DNA from: Gluconacetobacter azotocaptans | Lineage (GTDB): Bacteria; Pseudomonadota; Alphaproteobacteria; Acetobacterales; Acetobacteraceae | Direction of reading: 5' to 3' | Length of the DNA: 64,000 bases | NCBI RefSeq assembly: GCF_014174355.1 | Contig: NZ_JABEQF010000003.1 | Coordinates: forward strand, 342,117 to 406,116 | In this document: positions 17,842 to 26,417 of the stretch, in pieces | Numbering within the stretch: position 1 is the stretch's first letter | Layout of the letters: the number at the start of each line of letters is the position of its first letter | Position numbers and translations under genes: made by a program | Notes under the pieces: generated by a model | Seen by the model: only the letters and a program-made list of their open reading frames with translations | Told to the model about the DNA's origin: nothing | Databases searched by the model: none

Positions 17842-18219
17842 CTATCCAGGTGCGGTGGACGACGACAGGATTTCGGTCATGGTGACACCGATGTGGTTAT
17901 CATCGACAACCACCACCTCGCCACGGGCGATCAGCCGGTTGTTCGCGTAGATGTCCACCGCTTCCCCCAGCTTCTTGTCCAGTTCCACGACAGCGCCACG
18001 TCCCAGCCGCAGAAGCTGGCTGACCGGCATCGTCGCCGTGCCGATGACGGCGGTGATCTTCACCGGGATGTCGTAAACCGCCTCCATCTGGCTGACCCCG
18101 CTCGCTGCACCGTCGGCAGGGTGCTCGGGGCCAGCCGTCTTGGCACCATCCGCCGTCCCGGTCGGATCCGACGACGTGCTGGCGAACTCCTCAAGTCCGA
18201 TATCGTTGCCTGTGCTCAT
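17842..18219 (-). CDS. fliN: Flagellar motor switch protein FliN
   Basis: FliN is the C-ring base component. The 125-residue product has an acidic, variable N-terminus (about 45 residues) and a C-terminal SpoA domain with VYDIPVKITAVIGTATMPVS and the LLRLGRGAVVELDK block. The ATG at 18219 is preceded by GGAGAGAACC; the frame is open back to 18324, but that part overlaps fliH and lacks similarity. fliO follows nine bases later. Confidence 0.93.
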   Translation of the reverse strand: MSTGNDIGLEEFASTSSDPTGTADGAKTAGPEHPADGAASGVSQMEAVYDIPVKITAVIGTATMPVSQLLRLGRGAVVELDKKLGEAVDIYANNRLIARGEVVVVDDNHIGVTMTEILSSSTAPG

Positions 18220-18236
18220 GGTTCTCTCCGCCTGCC

Positions 18237-18932
18237 CTATGCCTTCTGCACGCTCTGTTCCCCGCGCTGCCGCGCGAGGGCCGTAACAGCGGCAATAATT
18301 TTCTCCGCAACGGATTTTCGCCACTGTTCGGGATCAATAACGATTGTATTCGTTACAGAAACGACGCGTATCGTATCCGCTCCGGCATCCTGCGCCACTT
18401 CTATGCGGACGTTCGCATCATCTTTGAAGGTGGCCTGCAGGCGCTGTGCGTCGGCCTCGCCGCATTGGACCGTCACGGCGCCCTCGCATTCCTTCGCGAA
18501 GGCCGATGCGTCGGAAATAAGATCCCGCTGCAGGCCGGCCAGCACGGTCCCATCAAGCGCCGTCAGGCTGCTGACAACATCCGTGACCGTCAGCAGAAAG
18601 GCATTCGCGGCGTCGCTCAGAACCTGATTGCGCTGCTCGTTCTCCGCACTGAATGCTGCCGTGAGGGACGAAACGCAGGCTGCAAAACGCGCCTGCAGCG
18701 CCTCCTCCTTGTCCCGCGATCCTTTCTCGAGCCCCTCGCGGAACGCGGATTCACGCACGGCATCCACCTGGGCATGGGTCATCGTGACAAGGTCGGGATC
18801 GGGAACGGCATCCGCTTCCGCCGCTGCTGTGTCCGCGTCCGTCGCGGGGGCGGCCCCGAAATCTTCCAGATCGAGAAGTTCCAGCCGGACTGGCGCGGGC
18901 GCCGATTGCAGGGAGGCAGACACCGCTGTCAC
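18237..18932 (-). CDS. fliH: FliH-like flagellar assembly protein
   Basis: FliH regulates the export ATPase FliI. The 231-residue product has an acidic N-terminus, a central charged helical stretch (about 50-85, with RESAFREGLEKGSRDKEEAL) and a C-terminal domain of the FliH/HrpE type. The assignment rests on position between fliG and fliN and on this architecture, as sequence conservation in the family is low. The start overlaps the fliG stop by four bases. fliI itself is not in the window. Confidence 0.75.
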   Translation of the reverse strand: MTAVSASLQSAPAPVRLELLDLEDFGAAPATDADTAAAEADAVPDPDLVTMTHAQVDAVRESAFREGLEKGSRDKEEALQARFAACVSSLTAAFSAENEQRNQVLSDAANAFLLTVTDVVSSLTALDGTVLAGLQRDLISDASAFAKECEGAVTVQCGEADAQRLQATFKDDANVRIEVAQDAGADTIRVVSVTNTIVIDPEQWRKSVAEKIIAAVTALARQRGEQSVQKA

Positions 18933-19978
18933 GGAATGATCTCGTCGTTGCCGCCGCTTTCGGTGAGATCGATTTCACCGGCATTTGCCATGTTCTTGAT
19001 GGTGCCGACGATTTCCGCCTGTGCCGCGTCGGCGTCCCTGACACGGACAGGCCCAAGGGCCTCGATCTCTTCCATGAGAATACTCCCGGCACGTTTCGAC
19101 ATGCATTGCAGGAACATCTTCCGTACCGTCTCGGAAGCCCCCTTCAGGGCCAGCGGCAATTTGTCGCGATCCATCTCGTTGACGATCCGCATAAGGGATT
19201 CATGCGGCAGACGCTTGATGTCCTCGAAGGTGAACATCAGCGCCTTCACCTTCTCCATGTCGTCGTGATTGCGGTTGTCCATCGACGCCATCAGGCGTGT
19301 CTCGGTCTTGCGATCGAAATTGTTGAAGATTTCCGCAAGAAGCTCGTAGCTGTTCCGCTTGGACGAACGTCCCAGAGACGACATGAATTCCGAGCGAAGC
19401 GTGGCCTCGACGCTGTCCAGAACGTCTCTCTGCACCGTTTCCATGTGCAGGACCCGCATCATGACGTCGGTTGCATAGTCTTCGGGAAGCAGCGCGAAAA
19501 TGCGCGCGGCATGCGCGGGCTGGAGCCTGCTCAGAATGACGGCGGCCGTCTGCGGGTATTCGTTCCGCAGATAGTTGGCCAGCACGGTTTCCTGAACGTT
19601 CCCCAACTTGTCCCACATCGTCCTGCCGGCCGGACCACGGATCTCGTCCATGATCTTGGCGACCTGATCTTCCGGCAGGGCCTTGCGCAGCATTTCTTCC
19701 GTGGTTTCGTACGTGCCCACCAACCCGTCGGCCGATTCAAAATTCCGGCTGAACTCATGGCAGACGGATTCCACCAGATCGGCCCGTACAAGGCCGAGGC
19801 TGGCCATGGTGACGGAAATGTCGCGGATTTCATCCTCGTGCAGCATCTTCAGAAGTTTGGCCGATTTCTCACGCCCTACGGCAAGCATGAGGATGGCGGC
19901 CTTCTGCCTGCCGTTCAGATGCGCTGTAACAGTATTCTGACCGCCGGAAGCGACGGGGGATATAGCGGCCTCGGTCAT
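18929..19978 (-). CDS. fliG: Flagellar motor switch protein FliG
   Basis: FliG couples the C-ring to the MS-ring and interacts with the stator. The 349-residue length is normal. Family blocks include LNGRQKAAILMLAVGREKSA near residue 21, EYPQTAAVILSRLQPAHAAR near 139, and the torque-helix region KALMFTFEDI followed by the charged VNEMDRDKLPLALKGAS. Its first codon overlaps the fliF stop by four bases (ATGA), and its stop overlaps fliH, so fliF-fliG-fliH are translationally coupled. Confidence 0.95.
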   Translation of the reverse strand: MTEAAISPVASGGQNTVTAHLNGRQKAAILMLAVGREKSAKLLKMLHEDEIRDISVTMASLGLVRADLVESVCHEFSRNFESADGLVGTYETTEEMLRKALPEDQVAKIMDEIRGPAGRTMWDKLGNVQETVLANYLRNEYPQTAAVILSRLQPAHAARIFALLPEDYATDVMMRVLHMETVQRDVLDSVEATLRSEFMSSLGRSSKRNSYELLAEIFNNFDRKTETRLMASMDNRNHDDMEKVKALMFTFEDIKRLPHESLMRIVNEMDRDKLPLALKGASETVRKMFLQCMSKRAGSILMEEIEALGPVRVRDADAAQAEIVGTIKNMANAGEIDLTESGGNDEIIP

Positions 19979-21612
19979 GCCTGTTTTCCTGGCTCGGGTG
20001 TGGCCAGCCAGTTCCGAATGATCAGAACGCTCTCGTCGAGGCTTTCTTCAACGCGATCCGAGACCTTTGCGATCGCCTCGGTCCGCAGTTTTCCTTCGAC
20101 GCCCTCGATCCTGATCGTTCCATCTCCGGTTCCGTCGGAAGGAATCAATGCCCCCGCGGCGCCGCCGGCCAGGCGGGTGGCGTTTGCGGACATGCCCAGA
20201 GCGCCTTCATGCGCCGACCGCCCGGCGAGGGCAAGAATATTCCCCTTGCCACGCCGCAGCATCGGCCGGACGGCTATGAAAATGGCTCCAAGTGCCAGAA
20301 TGATGGGGATGACCCATTCCGCGACGTAGATAAGGGTGTCACGGTTGAACAGGCTGCTGCCCGCGGTCGCGAATTCATTCCCGCCATCAGGCATGAACCG
20401 CATCGAAACGACATTCACCTCGTCGCCACGGTTCTTGTCGTACCCGATCGCCGTCTTCGCGAGCGTGGTGAGTCTTTCGATCTCGCTGCTGTCCAGCGGC
20501 TGCCAGACGTCTTTCCTGCCACTTCTGACCACCGTGCCGTCGACCATGACGGCAAGGCTGATCCGGGCCAGCCGCGGGCGTGTCTGGTTTATGACGCGGA
20601 CGCGCTTGCCGATCTCGTAATTGTCGGTCTCTTCCTCACGGTCGTCGTTCGAACCGTTCCTGTTGTCCTGGTTCGCATTGGCGTTCGGCAGGTTGTTCGA
20701 CACCGAAGTATTCGGGTTGGCCTCGGTATTGACGCTCTTGTCCGAACTGGTCTGCTGCGAGCGGAGAACCTGCTGGTTCGGATCGTAGCTTTCGTCCGTC
20801 TCGTGGATTTCGTCCGTATCCATGGTGACCGCTGCGCGGGCACGCACATGCCCCGCACCCAGGGTCGGCACCAGCATGTCTTCCACGGCTTCGGCCAGAC
20901 GCTGTTCCTCGGCGTGGCGCAACTTCTCGACCGTGGTTTCCTGACCGGCGGCGCTGTCGGGGTCGCCGGGCTTCAGCAGGACATCGCCCCGCGTATCGAC
21001 GATCGAGATATTCTGCGGGCGCAGGCTGGGGACAGCCGCCGCGACCAGGTTCTGAATGGCCTGGATGCCGTCGGGGGCCATGCGGCCCGCCCTGCCGATG
21101 TCAAGGATGACGCTGGCCTGAGACGGGCTGGTCTGGGTCGAAAAGAGATCGCGATGCGGAAGAACGAGGTGAACCCGGACGTTGCGCACCCCATGGAGAA
21201 GACGAATGGAGCGCTCAAGCTCGCCCTCCATGGCCCGTGTCTCGTTGATGGTCTGCTCGAACTGCGTGCTGGTCAGCGTCCCGCTCTTGTCGAACAGTTC
21301 GTAGCCGACAGCCCCCCCGCTCGGGAGCCCATCCTTTGCAAGCAGAAGCCTTGCGCTGGCGACCTTGTCGCGCGGAACGTAGATGCTCGTTCCGTCGGAG
21401 CTGGTCGTGGTGTTGATATGGGCCTTTCCCAGATCGTCGATCATTTCAGCGGCTTCGTTAAGATCGAGGTCGCCGTAAAGCAGGGCCATGGGCTGGACGC
21501 TGCCCCGAAAGACGAAAAGTCCGATTGCCGAGAGAAGAACGGCAGCCGCGATCCCCAGCGCCGCCAGTCGCTTGCGCCCAAGGCCCTTCAGACCAGCCAA
21601 TATGTTCTGCAT
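19975..21612 (-). CDS. fliF: Flagellar MS-ring protein FliF
   Basis: FliF builds the MS-ring in the inner membrane. The 545-residue product has an N-terminal membrane helix (about 17-35), a first ring-building motif region with MALLYGDLDLNEAAEMIDDL and IYVPRDKVASARLLLAKDGLP, a periplasmic domain with a Ser/Asn/Asp-rich insert near 290-330, and a second membrane helix near 432-450 (WVIPIILALGAIFIAVRP). The cytoplasmic tail should bind FliG. It heads the fliF-G-H-N-O-P operon. Confidence 0.95.
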   Translation of the reverse strand: MQNILAGLKGLGRKRLAALGIAAAVLLSAIGLFVFRGSVQPMALLYGDLDLNEAAEMIDDLGKAHINTTTSSDGTSIYVPRDKVASARLLLAKDGLPSGGAVGYELFDKSGTLTSTQFEQTINETRAMEGELERSIRLLHGVRNVRVHLVLPHRDLFSTQTSPSQASVILDIGRAGRMAPDGIQAIQNLVAAAVPSLRPQNISIVDTRGDVLLKPGDPDSAAGQETTVEKLRHAEEQRLAEAVEDMLVPTLGAGHVRARAAVTMDTDEIHETDESYDPNQQVLRSQQTSSDKSVNTEANPNTSVSNNLPNANANQDNRNGSNDDREEETDNYEIGKRVRVINQTRPRLARISLAVMVDGTVVRSGRKDVWQPLDSSEIERLTTLAKTAIGYDKNRGDEVNVVSMRFMPDGGNEFATAGSSLFNRDTLIYVAEWVIPIILALGAIFIAVRPMLRRGKGNILALAGRSAHEGALGMSANATRLAGGAAGALIPSDGTGDGTIRIEGVEGKLRTEAIAKVSDRVEESLDESVLIIRNWLATPEPGKQA

Positions 21613-22075
21613 GGGAAGCGTTATGCCGTCATGACACTAAAGCGGAAAGGCACAAAAATCCTCCGGCGGCTTGACCATGCGATATCCCCTGCATCTCGCC
21701 TTATAACGATGCATACGCCATCAGGAAGGCTAAAAAGACCGTCCATGACGAAATGCATATAGAGCGGGTCGATTCTTGACTTGAATCATTTCTCGATCGC
21801 CGTCAGACAGTCCGCCGACCGCGCGGCACGTCTCCACAGGATTATGAGGATTATGTGCCGATAAAGCACAGTCTGATGTTTCTGAATAGTTCAGACGTTA
21901 TTATACTTAATAAAAGATGGGAAAAGACTGCTGCATGAATGGTCCGGGGGCATCGGGTCGCGTCATCGACTGCGTCTGCCGGGGGCAGTCCATGAAGGGC
22001 GCGCATCCTGCCACGGCTGGCACGGAAGTACCCAACCTGATCGGGGTGACAAAGCTGGCAGGCATTTTGGAAAAT
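21613..22075. other. 463-base gap between fliF and tRNA-Arg
   Basis: No gene is recognisable here. The part 21840-21930 is AT-rich against the GC-rich background and contains a small hairpin, TCTGAA-TAG-TTCAGA at 21881-21895. The promoter of the fliF operon should lie in this gap, on the minus strand, but no standard box could be assigned with confidence. Confidence 0.4.
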
Positions 22076-22152
22076 TGGCGCACCCGAAAGGACTCGAACC
22101 TCTAACCCCCAGATTCGTAGTCTGGTGCTCTATCCAATTGAGCTACGGGTGC
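22076..22152 (-). tRNA. tRNA-Arg (ACG)
   Basis: A complete 77-base cloverleaf reads on the minus strand. The 7-bp acceptor stem GCACCCG/CGGGTGC pairs perfectly. The anticodon stem CCAGA/TCTGG encloses the loop CTACGAA, giving anticodon ACG (read as ICG, arginine CGN codons). The T arm contains GGTTCGAGTCC. The 3' discriminator G is followed by an encoded CCA. It stands alone, and no integrase or repeated 3' end nearby suggests an insertion. Confidence 0.97.
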
Positions 22153-22245
22153 GCTGTGGGGCGCTGTGTAACCGAGTGTCGGGGAAACGGCAACCCCCTT
22201 CCGCATTTTTTTTCCGGAGCCACCCAGGGGACATCGGACCCCGCG

Positions 22246-22767
22246 TTACGGGGCCATGCCGCCGCGGGGGGCGACGGTGTGGCCCAGAAGGCCGCGCAGC
22301 AGGGCGCCGATATCGGGTTCGTGGGCGTCGCCGGGGGGCAGGCGGTGGTAGATCGCGTCGGCCCGCACGGCGGGTGTGCCGTCCACGGTGGCCAATCCCT
22401 GGACGAAGACCAGGCTGCGCGTGATGCGCAACGTTTCGGCCCGCAATTCCACCCATACTTCGCGCGGGACCGCCGCCATGAAATCCAGGCTCAGCGAGAT
22501 CGTCGGCAGGAAGCCCGTCTGCAAATCCTCGCGGAACAGGGCGGCCATCGCCAGATAGGTGTCGCAGACGCTGGCCAGCTTCCCGCCGTGGCAGAGCCCT
22601 GCCCGATTGCAGCAGGCCGGCGTGACGCGGAACCCGCCCACCAACTGCCCGGCTTCGACGCCGACCAGGAAGCCGCCCGACAGGGCATCGAACCCGCCGG
22701 GGGCAAGGTCGGGCAGGGGGACGAAGCCCGGCGGGGACGAACTGTCCTGCGCGGGGTCGGCGGTCAC
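22246..22767 (-). CDS. PaaI-family thioesterase (hotdog fold)
   Basis: The roughly 173-residue product has the hotdog thioesterase pattern: CHGGKLASVCDTYLAMAAL supplies the central helix region with a HGG motif, followed by strands TISLSLDFMAAV and VFVQGLATVDG. It probably hydrolyses an acyl-CoA thioester in the cytoplasm; the substrate is unknown. GTG at 22767-22765 is proposed as the start because the open frame further upstream encodes only an Arg/His-rich stretch without family features. It is separated from the tRNA and from the serine hydrolase by about 90 and 170 bases. Confidence 0.7.
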   Translation of the reverse strand: MTADPAQDSSSPPGFVPLPDLAPGGFDALSGGFLVGVEAGQLVGGFRVTPACCNRAGLCHGGKLASVCDTYLAMAALFREDLQTGFLPTISLSLDFMAAVPREVWVELRAETLRITRSLVFVQGLATVDGTPAVRADAIYHRLPPGDAHEPDIGALLRGLLGHTVAPRGGMAP

Positions 22768-22934
22768 GATCCGGCCCCTGTGTCGGGATGGCGGATGCGG
22801 GCGGTGGCGGCAGCGATGGTCATGGGGGGCGGCCTCCCGGCGGGATCTCCGGCTCATGCCGCATTACGCGGCAGGTCGGTCCCGGATGCCGGGGGCAGGA
22901 CAACTGCCGGAAAACAATCCGTGACCGCGCCGGA

Positions 22935-24092
22935 TCAGCTTCCCGGAAGCAGCACCCGCGCGGCCGCCGTGGCGACGTCGTGGCGCAGGCGCACGACGCT
23001 GTGCCCGCCTTCGGGATGAACCCGGTTCGTCAGGATCAGGACATAGCTGTCGCTGCCGGGATCCAGCCACAGCGACGTGCCGGTGAAGCCGGTATGGCCG
23101 AACGACCCCACCGGGAAGACGTCGCCGCGCGGGGTCGAATAATGGGTGTGGATGTCCCAGCCCAGGCCGCGCAGGTCCTGCCGGCCGGCGGGCTGCTGCG
23201 GCGTGGTCATCAGCACCAGCGTCTCGGGCTTCAGCGGATAGGCGCTGGGCCGCCCGGCGCGGCGATCCAGCAGCGCCTGGGCATAGACCGCCATGTCGGC
23301 GGCGTCCGAAAACAGGCCCGCATGGCCCGCGACCCCACCCATGCGGCGCGACGTAGGGTCGTGGACGACCCCGCGCAGCATGACGTGATGCTCGTCGAAC
23401 TGGGTGGGCGCGATGGATGGCAGCCAGGCGGGCGGCGGCAGGAAGCGCGAGCGCGCCATGCCCAGCGGGTCCAGCACCCGGGTCTGGACGTAATGGTCCA
23501 GCGTGTCGTGCGAGAAATGCTGCACCAGCAGGCCGAGCGTGATGAAATTGATGTCGCTGTAGACGAAGCATTCGCCCGCCGGATGGTCGGGGCGCGTCTC
23601 CATGACCCGGCGCACGGCTTCGTCGCGGCCGGTCCAGGGCGTGGACAGGTCCAGGTCGGGCGGCAGGCCGGAATAATGCGTCAGCAGGTGGCGGATCGTG
23701 ATCGCCGCCTTGCCGTTGTGGGCGAAGTCCGGGAGATAGCGGCACGCCGGGTCGTCCAGCCGGAAGGCCCCGGCCTCGTAAAACTGCATGAGCGCGACGG
23801 TGGTCGCGACCGGCTTGGTCAGCGACGCCATGTCATAGAGCGTGCCTTCGTCCAGCGCCTCGCGCGCCGGGACCAGGGCGCGGCACCCGTAGGCGCGGTG
23901 ATGGACGATCCGCCCGCCATGGCCGATGACGATGACGGCCCCCGGGGTCTGCCCGTCGGCGATCGCGCGGTCCACCAGCCGGTCGACCGGGGTGAACGGG
24001 CCGGCGACGCCGGCCGCGCAGCCCCCCGCCATTCCGGCGCCGCCCGCGGCCAGCATCAGGCGCAGCATGGTCCGTCGGCTCGGTACCGTCAT
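22935..24092 (-). CDS. Serine hydrolase of the beta-lactamase/transpeptidase-like family, lipoprotein
   Basis: The 385-residue product begins with a Tat- or Sec-like signal carrying RR and a lipobox AGGC (Cys25), so it should be membrane-anchored outside the cytoplasm. The penicillin-binding fold motifs are present: SLTK at 90-93 (catalytic Ser), the YSD triad-like motif in CFVYSDINF, and HTG in GSFGHTGFTG. Such enzymes are esterases, D-aminopeptidases or peptidoglycan hydrolases as well as class C beta-lactamases, so no antibiotic role is claimed. Its ATG overlaps the symporter stop codon (ATGA), linking it to a transported substrate. Confidence 0.8.
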   Translation of the reverse strand: MTVPSRRTMLRLMLAAGGAGMAGGCAAGVAGPFTPVDRLVDRAIADGQTPGAVIVIGHGGRIVHHRAYGCRALVPAREALDEGTLYDMASLTKPVATTVALMQFYEAGAFRLDDPACRYLPDFAHNGKAAITIRHLLTHYSGLPPDLDLSTPWTGRDEAVRRVMETRPDHPAGECFVYSDINFITLGLLVQHFSHDTLDHYVQTRVLDPLGMARSRFLPPPAWLPSIAPTQFDEHHVMLRGVVHDPTSRRMGGVAGHAGLFSDAADMAVYAQALLDRRAGRPSAYPLKPETLVLMTTPQQPAGRQDLRGLGWDIHTHYSTPRGDVFPVGSFGHTGFTGTSLWLDPGSDSYVLILTNRVHPEGGHSVVRLRHDVATAAARVLLPGS

Positions 24093-25597
24093 CGTGTCTC
24101 GTGCTCCATCTCGGTCGGATCCAGCGTAGGGCGGGCCGCCGCGTCGCGAAAGGCCGGGCCGGGCCGCAGCCGGCAGGGCAGCCCGATGGCGAAGGTCGCG
24201 GCCACCCCGATCGGCACCAGCCATGGAAAGGCGATGTTGCGGCCGCCCGGATGCACGAACAGGATCAGCACCGCCATGACCGCCAGCGTGCCGACGAAGG
24301 CCGGAACGGTGTCGCGCTGCCGCGCGCCCGGCACCAGCAGCCCGAACAGGAACGCCCCCAGCAGCGCGCCGTAGGAATAGCCTGCGATCGACAGGCCGAA
24401 GACCACGGCCGACCGACCGGTATTCGAAAAGCACGACGCCGCCCCGATCAGCAGCACCGCCCACAGCACGGTGATGCCGCGCGACAGCGTCACTGCCCCG
24501 ATCCGCCCCCGCCATGCCGCGGGCGGCAGCAGGTCCGCCAGGGTCGATCCGGTCATCGCGTTCAGCGCCGAGGACAGCGACCCCATCGTGGCGCTGATGA
24601 TGCCCGCGATCAGCACCGCCGACAGGGACGGCGGCAGGTCACGGGCGATGAAGGCGGGAAACAGCGCGTCGGGCGAACGCAGCCCCAGCGCGGCGGGCGA
24701 CGCCCCGCCATTGCGGATCCACAGCAGCACCCCCACCGCCGACAGCAGGGCGAACAGGCCGGTGACGACGACCGCGCTGCCGACCATGGCGATCCGCGCC
24801 GCGCGCAGCGACCGGGCCGCCAGTACACGCTGGACCATCAGCTGGTCCGCCCCGTGCGAGGCCATGGACAGGATCGCCCCGCCCACCAGCGCCGTCGCCG
24901 GGGCATAGGGCGACGTCAGGATGGCGCCGTCGCCGTGGAAGACCGCGAGGCGTCCGGCGCGCCATGCCGCCCCCAGCGTCGCGCGGTCGGCATAAGGCCA
25001 CAGCAGGCCGACGCACAGGATGGCCCCCAGCGTATAGAGGCCGAACTGGATGCTGTCGGACCAGACGACGGCCCGCAGCCCCCCGGCCGCGGTATAGGCG
25101 GCGGTCAGCGCCGTCAGCCCGACCAGCACCGGCAGCGGCCCCGCGGGCAGGTGCGCCGCCGCCAGCAGCGCGCAGATCGGCAGGGTGGAGGCGAACAGCC
25201 GCACCCCCTCGGCCAGCAGCCGCGTGCCCAGGAAGACGGCCGAGGCCAGGCGCTGCATCCCGCGTCCGAACCGTTCGCCCAGATACTGGTAGGCGCTGGA
25301 AAATCCGTCGCGCGCATACAGCGGCAGCAGCAGCCACGCCACGACGATGCGTCCGGCGACGTAGCCCAGGCCCAGCCCGACGAACACCAGGCCGCCGCCG
25401 TAGGCCACCCCCGGCACGCTGATGACGGTCAGGGTCGAGGTCTCGGTGGCGACGATGGACAGGCAGATGGCCCAGGTCGGCAGGTCATGGGGCCGCCGTC
25501 CGTCCGGCGCGCCGGTGCGCCCCCGCGACAGGCGCAACGACAGGGCGGCGAGGGCCAGCAGGCACAGGCCGATGATCGCGGGTTCGGTCAGGGACAT
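24089..25597 (-). CDS. Sodium:solute symporter family transporter
   Basis: The 502-residue integral membrane protein has about 13 hydrophobic segments. It matches the SSS family by SIVATETSTLTVISVPGVAY near residue 49, YLGERFG near 104, and AAGGLRAVVWSDSIQFGLY near 168. It takes up an unidentified solute with sodium. The ATG at 25597 follows CGGAGATCC; the frame is open back to 25813 without similarity. The stop overlaps the start of the serine hydrolase by four bases, so the two are translationally coupled. In other bacteria such pairs occur in cell-wall sugar or peptide salvage; that is only a possibility here. Confidence 0.85.
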   Translation of the reverse strand: MSLTEPAIIGLCLLALAALSLRLSRGRTGAPDGRRPHDLPTWAICLSIVATETSTLTVISVPGVAYGGGLVFVGLGLGYVAGRIVVAWLLLPLYARDGFSSAYQYLGERFGRGMQRLASAVFLGTRLLAEGVRLFASTLPICALLAAAHLPAGPLPVLVGLTALTAAYTAAGGLRAVVWSDSIQFGLYTLGAILCVGLLWPYADRATLGAAWRAGRLAVFHGDGAILTSPYAPATALVGGAILSMASHGADQLMVQRVLAARSLRAARIAMVGSAVVVTGLFALLSAVGVLLWIRNGGASPAALGLRSPDALFPAFIARDLPPSLSAVLIAGIISATMGSLSSALNAMTGSTLADLLPPAAWRGRIGAVTLSRGITVLWAVLLIGAASCFSNTGRSAVVFGLSIAGYSYGALLGAFLFGLLVPGARQRDTVPAFVGTLAVMAVLILFVHPGGRNIAFPWLVPIGVAATFAIGLPCRLRPGPAFRDAAARPTLDPTEMEHETR

Positions 25598-25715
25598 GGA
25601 TCTCCGTTCGGGGCAGGGAAGGCGGAGGCGGGGGCGGAGGCCGGGCAGGGCCGAAGGGAACTTTGCCCCGCCCGCAGGGTTTTTGGGAGGATACCAATCT
25701 GTAAAGGAGGCTTCC

Positions 25716-25922
25716 ATGAGCCACGACCGTTTTCCGACATCCAGCCTGTGCCGCGCCGTTTTCCTGGTGGTGGCGATGCTGGGCGTGTCGGCGGGACTGT
25801 CGGCCTGCAACACCGTGCGGGGGGCTGGCGAGGACGTCAGCTCGGTCGGTCATGACGTCTCGCGGGGGGCAAACGCGACGCAAGGACATATCACCCATTC
25901 GACCGGCGCATCCCCCCAGTAG
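25716..25922 (+). CDS. Entericidin A/B-like small lipoprotein
   Basis: The 68-residue product has an N-terminal signal (RAVFLVVAMLGVSAGLSAC) with a lipobox at LSAC, followed by CNTVRGAGEDVSSVGHDVSR. This is the entericidin EcnA/B family pattern. Entericidins are small cell-envelope lipopeptides with a proposed antidote/toxin role. A perfect AAAGGAGG at 25703-25710 precedes the ATG. It diverges from the symporter gene and is followed by a dispersed repeat. Confidence 0.9.
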   Translation: MSHDRFPTSSLCRAVFLVVAMLGVSAGLSACNTVRGAGEDVSSVGHDVSRGANATQGHITHSTGASPQ

Positions 25923-25940
25923 TTTTGTCGTCCGAGCCGT

Positions 25941-26033
25941 CAAGGGCCGAGACCCTTGCACCCCGACATGCATGAAGTCGGGGGTTTCCAAAGGGCCGAG
26001 CCCTTTGGTGGGTCAAGGGCAAAGCCCTTGCCG
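25941..26033 (+). repeat. Dispersed intergenic repeat, copy A
   Basis: The copy starts with a CAAGGGCCGAGACCCTTG hairpin, then a variable segment, then GTTTCCAAAGGGCCGAGCCC, and ends with CAAGGGCAAAGCCCTTG. Copies B (30946-31030, reverse) and C (50540-50625) share this plan. It lies between the entericidin gene and the FMN riboswitch. It has REP-like character: palindromic halves, intergenic, no ORF. Confidence 0.7.
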
Positions 26034-26188
26034 TTGGTTTGCTGCCCGCCCCGAAGGCCCGCAACATCGGCTTGAATCCGTGCCGGTCGAGCATGGCCCC
26101 GCGCCTCAGGCGTGACGCGAGCCTTGCTTTTTGGTTCATTCTTTCCCAATAATAGCGCATTCCGGTTCGTGTGACCGGGTTATTGACG

Positions 26189-26346
26189 TTCTCGGGGCGG
26201 GGTGAAAGTCCCCACCGGCGGTATTTGCGCCCGGTTTTCGGGCCGGCGCATCAGCCCGCGAGCGCCCGCACGGCCTTCCAGCCGGGCGGGGACAGCAGAC
26301 CCGGTGTGATTCCGGGGCCGACGGTATAGTCCGGATGATAGAGAAC
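26189..26346 (+). promoter_or_regulatory. FMN riboswitch (RFN element)
   Basis: The six-arm RFN signature is complete. P1 is GTTCTC (26189-26194) paired with GAGAAC (26341-26346). The conserved segments GGGGTGAAAGTCCCCACCGG, CAGCCCGCGAGCG, GGACAGCAGACCCGGTG, TGATTCCGGGGCCGACGG and TATAGTCCGGATGATAGAG appear in order. It binds FMN and should shut off ribD-ribE-ribBA-ribH. A 7-bp hairpin (GCGCCAC 26362-26368 with GTGGCGC 26372-26378) lies just downstream without a T-run, which suggests control of translation rather than termination. Confidence 0.95.
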
Positions 26347-26417
26347 GAGGTCCGCGCGGAGGCGCCACGTGGTGGCGCGTCCTGTGTGGTCCGTTGCGCC
26401 CCGGGTCCGTCCGAAGG

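Noticed and set aside
21857..21864. Sigma-28 -10 consensus GCCGATAA on the plus strand
   Set aside because: No TAAA box at the required distance and no plus-strand gene downstream to serve.
22076..22152. tRNA-Arg as an integration site for a mobile island
   Set aside because: No integrase gene, and no repeat of the tRNA 3' end was noticed nearby.
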